DNA of 64,000 nt from Tetradesmus obliquus (lineage: Eukaryota > Chlorophyta > Chlorophyceae > Sphaeropleales > Scenedesmaceae), in NCBI GenBank assembly GCA_030272155.1, contig CP126192.1, positions 8,652,501 through 8,716,500 on the forward strand. Direction: 5' to 3'. This document shows, piece by piece, positions 11,644 to 22,567 of the stretch (positions are counted from its first letter, which is position 1; the number at the start of each line of letters is the position of its first letter). The notes beneath the pieces are model-generated. The model made no database searches and had not been told where the DNA came from. It saw only the letters and a list, made by a program, of their open reading frames with translations. Both the position numbers and the translations under genes were made by a program.

Positions 11644-12900
11644 GCCGCCCTGGCTGGAGGGGCAGCCGCGACAGCAGCAGCACTGGCGGAGCGACTGCCG
11701 CTGCCACTGCAAGAGCACATGGCTGCTGCTGCTGCTGCTTGCAGGAGGAGTGGGACTGGCTAGCAGGCTGGCTGCCAAGCACAGCTTGACCAGTATACTA
11801 CGTAGCAGCTGGTATTGTTATGTGCATTGTTGCGGTAGGGGCAGGTGGTCGAGCGCTTACTTAGTACACTGTCACACACATAGTGCGCTGTTGTCTGAGG
11901 GGATTAGAAGTCTTGAGCAGCAGACAGCCATGTGTCATGAGTCATGACTCATGACAGAATTGGCGATGGGTCATTGGGCAGCAGAAGCAGCTGCCGCGGT
12001 GTACGCATGCAGGGAGGGCTCTGTACATAGCAAGATGTGATGTTGGACGTCTTTTTCCTGAGAGTGTCTACTGATTGCTCGCATGCAGGCGGCCTGCCCT
12101 GGTGCCTGGCCTCTGCACCGCATGTGTTGCAGTACAGTCATTGTACTGCACTGAGTGCAGACTACATTTACTTTCTATGAAGTGTGGTGGAAAGTATCAA
12201 TTGCACGGTTTGATACACTTGATTCGATTATGTTCTGCCAGCAAACGGTGCGTCTGTGTGATGGCAGAGGAAGATGGAGGATGGGGATGAACACCTCCTA
12301 CGCCACAAGGGGCGTGTCGTTGATAACTTTGCCAAGCCACGGTCGGCAAGTCGGCGTAACAAACGTGAACAAATCACTTTGGAAGCATGTTGTGCACCTG
12401 TGGCAGGCGCAGCAGTGGTTCTGAAGGCTTGATTACTGTACTCGACGTTGGTGTGAGCGAATGCTTCCTACAACGTACTTGCAGCAAGTTACTCTCCAAC
12501 AAAAATGATGGTGACCTTCGAAGCTCAAGTTGTTTTGGAATGTGACGTGCAGCAGACGCGTTGCTGCATGAGCAGTAGCTTACGAATGCAATGGCACGGC
12601 CATGCCTATGTCACCGTGCAATATCGAAAGGAAAAACTGATTCAAGTAAAAAGCTGCACTTGTCACTGAAAGGAGTGTATCACAACAGGCCCGTGAATTA
12701 TGCACACTGAAATCGGGTTGGAACATCACCACGCCATAGCCTCATACGCTCAACAAGCGCAGGACAAGGCTCTGCAGTGCCATCTGACAGCAGTTATAGC
12801 CCAAACCGTATATTAGAACACCTTCTCCAGCATTCTCACCATGCCGAACAAAGGAAGGAGGGGCGAGCTGCAGCTAGACACACGGATTGCGTGATTTTAC
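11332..12900. other. Intergenic region upstream of the bZIP gene
   Basis: Beyond the 105-bp array no gene can be supported; the small frames carry no recognisable domain. The region should hold the 3' UTR of the 10265 gene and the bZIP promoter. A 24-nt perfect palindrome with AP-1-type sites lies at 11933-11956. The last 500 bp are visibly more AT-rich. Confidence 0.45.
11933..11956. promoter_or_regulatory. 24-nt perfect palindrome with two AP-1/GCN4-type sites
   Basis: The sequence TGTCATGAGTCA and its exact reverse complement are joined with no spacer. TGAGTCA (11938-11944) and TGACTCA (11945-11951) are classical bZIP binding cores. The element lies about 0.95 kb upstream of the bZIP start. 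Direct binding is an inference. Confidence 0.55.
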
Positions 12901-13977
12901 ATGGAGTACAGCTTCTTAGATGGCCTTGACCGCGCGTTGGACCGGGGAGCAGGCGGCAGCGAGTACAGTATCGGCTGCCTATTGTCCGGCGAGCTGGAGC
13001 GCGTGGCCAAGCAAGCGCATCAGACGCATCCTGTGGCAGATGACAGCGTCAATGCTCGCAAGCGCAGGCCTGAGTGGCAACCTGACTGGGAGCCGGAGTG
13101 GCAAGTAGGGGCTGGTGGTCTCAGCGGGCTAGCTCCTGGCACCAGCGCATGCCAGTATGCCCGTCTTCTCGGTGATGAAGAGCATCCTCCGCATACTCTG
13201 CGCAGGTAGGCACGACGGCTGTGCAGTGCGTCATGCTTTTACTCCCCTTTGTTTACGCTCCTCTGATGCTGGCAACGCGTGCGTAATAGCTCAGCTGCGG
13301 TGTGCTTCTATCTGTGCCTACATACGTGATCGCTGTGACGCGAACGAGCATGCATGGCATGTGATGACACCTCATCTGCTCACAGTCTTGCCCCAGCAGC
13401 AGAAGCCAGCTGCACAATGGATGCCTCTGCCAAGCAGCTTCGCATGCATTATCACTCGAGCTGCCCATACTCGACGTATTTGATGGTGTTGCTACCCTCA
13501 GCCGGATGCCTGCCAGCTGTTACAAGTGCTTCTGCTGGGTGCACATCTTGCACATCTGGTCAACTACTCTGTTGACCCCACGCCGCTGTTCATGTCCCTG
13601 CACCACCCCACCGCAGCTCGCTGCACAAGCACTTCCAGTTGGTGTTGTTGATCTTCAGCGGAACTGCAGAACTGCCAATGCTGCTGCCAGGGCTGCTGGC
13701 TGCGCAAAGTACCTAACACTCATTGAAATGCCAACCGCTTGTCTTTGTGCACTGCTGCCTCCTTGCTGCACAGAGTGCTGCAGAAGCGGCTCTCCTCACA
13801 AAAGGCGCGAGACACCAAGCGCCAAGAGATGTCCGAGATGCAGCAGCAGCTGCAGCAGCAGGCCGCAGCCATGCAGGCGCTGGAAGCACGCCTGGCAGCC
13901 AGCGAGGCTAAGAACCAGACCCTGGCGAGCATGCTCACAGCAATCAACTCCTATGACAGCAGCACGCCGCGCTTCGG

Positions 13978-14039
<62 letters not shown>

Positions 14040-14649
14040 CCTTCAGCACAGCGCGCGGGGGTGCTGCACCTCACAGCCCCAGCGCCACAGGCCTCAGCCT
14101 TGCCAGCCAGCCTAGCACGGCGCTGCTGCAGCAGCAGCAGGGCCTGCCGCACCGCAGGCTGTCCGACACCTCAGCAGCAGCAGCAGCAGCTGGCCGGGGC
14201 GGCAGTGCTTTCACAGCGCAGCAGGTGCAGCTGCTGAGCAAGCTGATGGGAGCCAGTGTGGCACACAGCAGCACCGGCAGCGGTGCTACTGCTTGCAAGC
14301 CCTCAACAGCAGTAGCAGCAGCTGCAGCAGCAGCAGCAGTGCAGGTGCGCGGCTCCTCATTGTGCAGCGCTGGCAGCCAGCTGCTAGACGAGGCCACTGC
14401 CTCAAAAGCGGCAGCAGCCATTGCCAATCGGCTGTCAGGCATACCGCTGAGCAGGCTGCAGCAGCAGCTGCCGCCGCAGGGGCAGCAGCTCGTACAGCAG
14501 CAATTACCACAGCAGCAGCTGTCGCAGCAGCGGCAGCAGCTCCTGCAGCAGCAGTCATCACAGCAGCAGCAGCAGGGGCAGAAGCTTCTGCAGCAGCAGC
14601 GGCCGCCGCAGCAGCAGCAGAACCTGACGCAACAGCTGCAGCAGCTCCT

Positions 14650-14697
<48 letters not shown>

Positions 14698-15782
14698 CCA
14701 GCGGCCGGGTGTGTCTGGCTTGTCCCCCAGCCCGAGTACTGGCGCTGGGCAAACAGCCGGCAGTGGCATGCTGGCATGTGCTGATGATGAAGTTGAGGAG
14801 GGTGAGGAAGGCATTGGGGGGCTAGTTGACAGGCTCGGCAGCAGCAGCTCTGATGCTGCCAAGCAAATCCAGCAGCACCAGCTGCAGCTGCTGATGACGA
14901 CACGGAAGGAGGATTTGCGCCAGGCAATGCAAAGGGTGCTGCTGCGGAAGCAGCAGCAGCAGCAGCAGGAGCTGCAGAGTGTGAGCCTGCCGCCTGCACA
15001 GCTGAAAGCTTTGCAGCAGCTGCCTACCAGCAGAGGCACAGCAATGGCAGCAGCAGCAGCAGCTCCAGCAGCAGTGCCACAGCTGCAGGCTCTTCACGCC
15101 AAGTTCAACCGGCAGCAGCTGCTGCTGCAGCTTCAGCAGCAGCAGCAGCAGCAAGCTCAGAGCAACCTGGGCAGCAGTGTGGGGTTCAGCAGCAGCCAAG
15201 GCCCTCTGAACATCAGTCCGCTGCTGAGCCCGCGGCAGTGTGCAGTCAGCGCAAGCGGTGCTGCTGCAGCTGGCGATGGTGCTGCACTCGCAACTGGCAG
15301 CAGTGATGTGTGGTCATTGTCCAACAGCCGTGCAGCAAGCAGCTCAGGTGTTACGCTAGCAGCTGAGCCGCTGTCAGCGCCCCTAGGCTTGGCTGCTGTT
15401 GCTGGCTCCAACGTGCAGCTGTCACTGCCGCCGCTTGGGCCGCAGCACTTGGCCATGTCGGATCTTCCTGCTGCTGCTGGCAGCAGCGATGCATGGGGCA
15501 GGGCCCCTGCACCAGTGGCTCTGAGGCAGCAGCAGCAGCAGCAGCAAGTGCAGCAGCAGCTGCAGATGCAGATGCAGGCTGTCCCTCTGCATCTGCAGCT
15601 GCCGCAGCAGCAGATGTTGCTGCAGCACAACATGCTGCAGCCATGTCAGCAGCAGCAGCAGCAAGGTGGCGGCGATCTGGCATTTGCTGTTGGCGGTCAG
15701 CTGTCATTCCTGGAGCAGCAGCATGGCCTGGCCAGCAGTGGCTGCAACACACCAGCAACCACGCAGGGCAGCGCTGTCGTGT

Positions 15783-15836
<54 letters not shown>

Positions 15837-15951
15837 TGAACATGGTTTTACAAGGGTTGCCAGGTCTTCAAACAGCAGCAGCACACAGCCCGGTCAGCAC
15901 TGCTGCACAACCAGCCCAGCAGCAGGAGCAGCAGCTGATGCACAACGTGCC

Positions 15952-16013
<62 letters not shown>

Positions 16014-16192
16014 CCTCTCCAGGGTGTGCCTTGGAGGGCAACTGCAGCAGCAGCATCTGCAGCACCAGTGGCTACGGCACAGCCAGCAGGCAGCGGCCTG
16101 CGCCCTCACCTGACTGCATTGATCAGCAGCAGCCGGCTGACAGCAGTGACCAGATCATGGCAGCTCTGCTGGATGGCAACGCTGATTGGTGA
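12901..16192 (+). CDS. bZIP transcription factor, XBP1/HAC1-like basic region, giant polyGln
   Basis: Two exons, 12901-13205 and 13774-16192, join in phase 2 (CGC AG|A GTG) to give 907 residues. The junction rebuilds a continuous basic region, TLRRVLQKRLSSQKARDTKR (99-118), followed by MSEM and a heptad zipper with hydrophobic positions at 124, 128, 135, 138, 142, 152 and 156. The spacing resembles XBP1/HAC1-type bZIPs. The residue where nearly all bZIPs have Asn is Lys106; the paired Arg114 is present. An ARKRR patch in exon 1 could be a nuclear signal. Most of the protein is low-complexity Gln, Ala and Ser, with runs of about 20 Gln (from 13979), 15-16 (14650), 17 (15784) and 19 (15953), plus an acidic patch near 14785-14815. 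ATG 12901 opens the only frame that fits. A nuclear stress regulator is plausible but not shown. Confidence 0.8.
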
Positions 16193-18853
16193 CGCGGATG
16201 CGTTGCTCGTCAGGTGACAGGGAATGTCGGTGTGCATCTGTTTGACACAAGGAGACCATGTTGTCAGCAGCAGCAGGGCAGGTGTTCAATGCAAGTTGAC
16301 GACGACTGGTGGTGGGCCACATGTCATCTGTAATGGTGTGATGGCTGCGTCATGTTGCCGCCCCGGCTGCTGCATGCTGCTGGTGACAAAGCTTGCGCTG
16401 CGAGCATGCTGTGGTGTGCTGCATGTGCAGGGCTTGCGGCCATTCCTGCGCGTGATTGTGGGCTTGAAACTGCTTAGAAACCGCCGGGTGAGGTGTTGCA
16501 ATGCATGTAGGGAGCGTCACTTGTGCGATTGTTGCTGGCTGGGCTAGACTGAGTGTGTTGCGGTGTTTGGGAACTGACAGCGCACACACACGCACTTGGG
16601 CAGGGCTAGTGCCGTAGAGATTGCAGGGCTGAGTTGAGTGCATCGTCACAGTGCTGCGAAACTGACAGCACGCACGTGGACAGTACTTGTGTTGTTGCTG
16701 GCAGGGCTGTGGGCTCTCCTACACTGCATAGGAGTACTACATCAGTGGGTTGTGGGCAGCAATTCCTTGGGCGCTGAAGCCGGCATGCAGCGACTGCTTG
16801 CTTGCCCGTGCCACACATGCATTGACAGTTTGGAGAGCCAACTCAAGGGACAGCGCGACGCGTGAGTGCATGGAATCACTGCGTGCATTGCTGGCGTGCA
16901 CGCAGCAGCTGAGGCGTGAAAACTACGCCGACGCTGCGAGTATGCCGGAACATTCTTTAGACGAGCACTGTTTGCGGCTGAGTTGCACATGACTGGCAAC
17001 CTCACTGCACTTCACTACCTGCACGTTCCAGAGAGGCTGCTGCTGCTGCTGCAGCTGCCTGTCGGGGCCACTAGTGTGTTGCATGGCCTGACACGCTCAA
17101 TGCGCAGTGCAGCAGGACTTGTCAGCCGTGCTGGTGTGTGTGCCCAGCATGCACCGCCACCGCACTGTGCTCACGGCTGCTGTGAGCTGCAAGGTACTGC
17201 CAGGCTGTATCGAGCCCACCATTGTGCATGAAGCGTAGGGTAGTGATGCGTACTACTGCTACGCATTCATGCATGGTGCATGCGACCCCTCATGTGTCTC
17301 TGCATTCCTGCGTGATCAGAGAATTGTCAGGAAGCACCGCTTCAGCCACAATGCGTGTTTGCCAGCAGATCGCTGCACTGCCACGCATGCACCCTGAGCA
17401 GCAGCACTTCTCCATGCTATACCCAATCCCGATTCTTTTTCAAGGCTTGTGTCAGCCGGTTGCTGCATATGGCTCCTTTGTTGCCCCTGCATTCCAGCTG
17501 ATTGTGTGCTGTTGCATCTGCTGCTAGTAGTTCGTAGTTATGTTGCAGGCTCGTGCAGCAGTTGGCGCATATGCAAAATCTGATCACTGTGCCCTCGCAG
17601 TGCGTGCCGCGCACATACTGCCAGATGTCTGGTTTTGGCATTGGCTTTTTTGGGCAATCGATTCGTCCTCGCGTTGTTTGAAAAGTGGAAGTTGTTGGGC
17701 GCATACCTCGGCAGGCGTTGCTTGGGCGGGCTGCGCTGTCATGCTTCTGCTGACGCAAGGGCATGCCAGCGCGGAATCTGCTTGGTCGGCAGCTGTGCAT
17801 CGGTCCTGCAGGTTTCCTGCAGCGCATGTCTGTGAGTGTGCAAAGTGTGTCAGCGTCTGCGTGTGCATGCTGCATTCCGTGCAGTGCTGCAGGCACTGCC
17901 GCGCCTTGCGCTTCTTGCTGATATGCTTGCTGCTGGCCTGAAGATTGGGTGGCGCGGCCGCGGCAGCTGTTGCTGTTACATGCGGCTGATCAGCCTCCTT
18001 GCTGTGCAATGTGGAATTGCCAAAGCTCCGCAAATACATGGTTACGTTGGGTGAGACGCTGACACAGACGGGTGCTGCGCACCCACGCTGTTTCCAGCTG
18101 GCGTATCTGCCTCCAAGTTGGGAGGGCAACAGATCCTCTGCAGCAGCATTCCTGCGAGTGTTGCTCAAAGGTGGGCTTTGATGCAGTGCGGCGGTCCACT
18201 GCAAGTTGCAGTGCTGCCCAGACGCCCCCTCGGCAGCCCGTTGCTGCATTCCTCATTGCTGCATTCCTCATTGGAAGCAGCGAGTGGCGTAGCTGGCCTT
18301 ATGCCTTATCCAGAGGCTTGCAAAGCACTGAAGCCGCATCTGCTTGCTGCAGCTCAGCTGCGGTTTATCAGTTGTGGTGCACATGTGATGGTGAGTCAGC
18401 CACACATGTGGTGTTTGCTGGGCTTGTTTGGGATCCAGATTTGAATATGGCATTAGTTGTCGGCTGCAGTGTGGCAACGGCTCTGTTGCAGCCTATGTGG
18501 TTGTGGGTGGCATGTAGTCTCGCGATGTTGCAGATCTGTTATGACGCAGCTGCTGCCGGCTCACGAGATACAGGTGCCTGATTTTGTTGCAGACTATTCA
18601 AGTGCGGCAGCGGATGAGCATTATTGCTGCATGTGGCTCTGAATGGCATTTGGCAGCCCTCTGGTTTGAAAAGTCATCTGGCAGATAGCTGCAGAGCCGC
18701 GGCTATGAGTTGCCCTGCGGTATATGCAGCGGTCACAAAGCGCGATGATGCACGCTTATTGCAAGCACTCCTGGAAAGCAACCAGCCCAATCAGCGGGTG
18801 ATTTTGATGTGTTGAAAGTATTTGCAGGGCAACCAATGCTCTGGAGGCAGGGC

Positions 18854-18878
18854 TGTTACTAACAACCTGTTACTAACA
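18854..18878 (+). repeat. Direct pair of TGTTACTAAC
   Basis: TGTTACTAAC occurs at 18854-18863 and again at 18869-18878. The same 10-mer forms inverted-repeat arms at 187-221 and 21605-21629. Confidence 0.7.
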
Positions 18879-19889
18879 ACCTGCTGCTGTCGCCTAAAAT
18901 GGCTACACTGTGTGGCGGCAGGGTTTTCTGACTGAGGGACAAACTGTGCCGTAGACGCGTTGTGGTGTTTGCTGTTGCTGGAGTGGACAGTTTGCTGCTG
19001 TTGCCTGTGGAGGCCACTGAACGGTGCCAATGTTTGCTGACTGAGGGGCAAACTGTGCCGTAGACACGTGGTGGTGTATGAGCTTGCTGCACAGCTGAAC
19101 ACTCGGCAGTGCACCTGCTTGCTGATGTCTGGACAATCGTGGTGTTTGTGCGTGCATTTGTGTGCTGAATGTGCTGCATGACTGTTGGAACAGCAAACTG
19201 CGCACTCAGTGGCTGCAAACCACAAAAAACAAACTGCTGCAGCTGTGCGCGTGGCAACTGCAGTGCACCCTGGTGCACCAGCACTGCTACACTCCCAATT
19301 AAATGGCGCTGTGCATGTTGTACCAGTGCCAGCACGCCACAAACCCGTGTGCAGCATACTACATTATTGTATGTATCGAGCATTTGATGTCCTGCGCTGC
19401 GGCTGCCGCTGCTTTCGAATCCGGCGTTGCGGTGCCAACCCTGGGCGGAGCTTGTGTGCTTTGCCATTCAACGGCCGGCGGTGCTGCGGCTGCCCCAGCC
19501 TGGCAAGTTGCACGAGCAGGTGCATTGCCTCTTGAGAATTTGAGCATCATCACACTTAGTACTACACATACAACATACCCCTAACAGCTGCAGCAGCGCC
19601 AATACATGCTGCTGGCAGCTCTGCTTTGTTACACAGTATGTATGTTTGGCCGGGTATGTCTGTGCAGATCGCTCGGCACAAATGTGTTGCGTGTGCTAAG
19701 TCAGCGGTGCTGCCGCAGCGTCAGCATCCACACAGCATGCGGCGTCCTACAGTGTGTGTGGTATAGTGTGAGGTGTGGGCTGTGCTGTGTTAGTGATTTC
19801 GTTGGTTGTGCAGAAGGCTTTTGAGCAAGGCAGGCACCAGTAAAACAGCCCCAACTTCAGCTGAGCTGCTGTTTGCTGCCAACCATTTT

Positions 19890-19986
19890 CTTACTTGGCT
19901 AGCTGGGCCGCGTGCGTCGACTAGTGACTCACATGTCAGACATGTGAGTCACTAGTCGACGCACGCGGCCCAGCTAGCCAAGTAAG
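19890..19986. repeat. Perfect 47-bp inverted repeat with 3-nt loop
   Basis: Left arm 19890-19936 and right arm 19940-19986 are exact reverse complements with loop CAG. The arms include TGACTCA/TGAGTCA strings and SalI- and SpeI-like hexamers. A foldback element, a small-RNA hairpin or an assembly artefact would all look like this. Confidence 0.97.
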
Positions 19987-21604
19987 GAGTGATGCTAGCC
20001 AAGTGCGATGCTTTATGGCATCAGCAGGCTCCCCGAGGCCGTGCATTGTTGCGCCTTGTGCTGCTGCTGCTGCTGCTGCGCCCTGCTGCTGTGCTGGTTG
20101 CTGAATCAGCCATAGGCACGGACGTCACTCGCACGCGGCTTGCGCACGCACAGCCATGTTGCTTACATTGCTTACTGTGCGGCATCGCTGCATGCTCCCG
20201 CATTGCTGCATGCTCCTGCATTGCTGCATGCTCCTCTGCTGTGGCATTGCTGCATTGCTTACTGTGCATCGCTGCATGCTCCACCTCACAGCCCATTAAC
20301 CTGTGCTTTACCATGGTGCATCATTGGTGCTGCCGGCACCCTAGAAAAACGGCAAGCACACGTTGCTGCCCAGCCAAACCAGCACTGTTGAACCACTGCT
20401 TGCCTTGTTGCAGTTGGAGCCCCCGAGTCCATTAGACAGTGTTCGTTGTGCATATTTCTACATACTTTTTGCATAATGTTATTGGCTTGCTGTTTGCTGT
20501 TTGCGGCGCAGTTGGTGCCGTGGCCAGTTGCATCTGGCGTGTTGAGTGCAAGCTCATTTCTAGCCGGTATTTTCACCCGGCTGCAGGCCCCTTTGTGTTT
20601 AGCTTACCTGGGTGACTGGTGGCCTGCCAGGAGCAGGGGCTGTGCTTGTGTGCAGTGCTGTGTCCTCTCATACGACTTGGGGCCTGCTGCTTGCAACAAT
20701 TTCCAGACAGTGCCCTGCCGCAGATCATCATATCAGTGCATAACTTCTGCATGCTTAGCTCGGCATGCCGCCTGCACTTTTTTGCAGGCAGCTAGCTGCC
20801 AGCACTGCGACCTGGTGTGTGGATTGGCAGCATAGTAGTCAGCCTTTTCTCAACCAGTGTGCTTTATGAGAGCAAGGGACTATATAGGGATATATCCTGC
20901 ACAGTGTATGTGCAAGCTTGCATAGATCACTGCCCAAGTCAGGGGACTTTGAGAGTCTTTGACCACTCCAGTGTTTGCATGTCCACAGTTTGAGGGATGC
21001 ATCATCAGCCTGACTTGGTGTTGCAGCAGCAGCAGCAGCAGCAGCCTGCATGTGGAAGATGGCCTAACCACTTATGGTGTGGTGGTTGCATGTCAGCTGC
21101 GTGGTTGAATAATTATCCGTGGCCGCCATGCGTATATTGGCCCCGTGGATAATGCTGCAGTGCTGCTGGCAGTGACAAACAAGCGTGGCAGAGTGAGTAC
21201 GCATTATCATCATCATCATCATGTTACCATTTAAGCCATAGCAACGTCGCCATCGGCCCCGCGCGAGTGAGTACGCATTATGTCGCATTGTGCTTGTTAT
21301 GTGTGATCTGCATGCACGTTGTAACTCTGTATGCAATATAGATTGCAGGAGCTCCTCCTCCTCCTGTTTCAAAGAGCAGAAACTGTCCAGTGTTGCACAA
21401 CGCACTGTTCCGTACATGTACAGTATGACACCTTGAATAGGCTCGCCTCTGATTACTATACATCCGTACGAGTTACACTGTACAGCACTATACTGTACAC
21501 ACTCACAGATCAATAGCCGTCAACCCCACTCAGCATGATGCGCAGATGGAAACAACAAGACGGATTGCGACAACTTGGCAGGCACAGCCTGCCCTGCCCT
21601 GCTA

Positions 21605-21629
21605 TGTTACTAACTTGGTGTTAGTAACA
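21605..21629. repeat. 10-bp inverted repeat, TGTTACTAAC arms
   Basis: Arms at 21605-21614 and 21620-21629 enclose TTGGT. The same arms occur at 187-196 and 212-221. Confidence 0.8.
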
Positions 21630-22243
21630 CCACACGACAACCCTCTCTAACACCTCGCTCTCTGTTAGCACACACCTCGCACTCAAACCTGACCTAAGAC
21701 AGGGCATGTATTAAAACCAAGTCAATTGACGCACAGCAGCAGGAGTGCCATGATCCGGCACCGCTGCTTGCGCCAGTGCTCATGTTTCACACCATGCGTA
21801 ACGCATGGCGACAGCAGTCATGCAAGATATGCAACCACAGCTGGCGCTTTGATTCTGGAACAAGCCGGGAGGTGTGCGCTAGTGAGTACTGCAACTGCGG
21901 CTAGCCGGCTTTCTTCCAAGCATGCATTGCACTGCAGTGCAGCTGCCTCTCAAAATAAAGCAAGCACGGGTCAGCAGTTACAAGGCCCCAGCGCGGCCAA
22001 ACAGCACCATGTAGTCGTATTGCCAAATATATGGCTGGTAACGCTGCAACCCACACAACACAAACTGCATGAGGATGGACAAGACACCAACAGCAGCGTG
22101 GTGCAACATGCAAGCTACAGCACAACAGACACAACACAAGCTGCTTGTGGGGGAGAGCTGCCGATCCACACAGCTCAGCAGCACCACACGCTACATTCTG
22201 GACGTACTGAGCAACATGCACCAAAGCAGCAGCAGCAGAAGCA

Positions 22244-22431
22244 TCAGGCTTGAGTGCTTCCTGCTGCCACAGACACAGGGCCAGCTGGACCAGCCCCAGC
22301 CCCATATGGCTGCTGTTCTGTTGCCTGCTGCGCATTGCCATTGGTGCTGGATGCAGCCACGCTGCTGCTGCTGCTGCTGGCCTGCGCGGCAGCTGCGCCG
22401 TTGCTGGTGGGTGCTCCTACGCCATTGCTAG

Positions 22432-22463
<32 letters not shown>

Positions 22464-22536
22464 CGGCTGCGCTGCAGCCGCTGAGCCTTGCTAGGGCCAT
22501 TCTGCTGTGTACCAGCAGCTGCACCTGCTAGCTGAG

Positions 22537-22567
<31 letters not shown>

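Larger units (their letters stand above)
16193..22243. other. 6-kb convergent region with no gene I can support
   Basis: Between the stops of the bZIP and OPR genes many short frames exist on both strands (the largest is 221 codons, minus, 17584-18249), but none shows a domain, a convincing exon series or a hydrophobic pattern. It contains a perfect 97-nt hairpin (19890-19986), duplicated strings around 18930-18970 and 19040-19080, small direct repeats of a GCTGCATGCTCC type near 20190-20285, and a TGTTACTAAC inverted repeat at 21605-21629. Long 3' UTRs or a noncoding transcript remain possible. Confidence 0.45.

Noticed and set aside
13796..15884. Long minus-strand frames of poly-Leu, poly-Cys, poly-Ala and poly-Ser opposite the bZIP gene
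   Set aside because: They are complements or shifted frames of CAG runs in the plus-strand gene. None has splice logic or a domain.
17584..18249. 221-codon minus-strand frame as a gene
   Set aside because: No recognisable domain, no paralogue in the window and mixed composition similar to the shadow frames around it.
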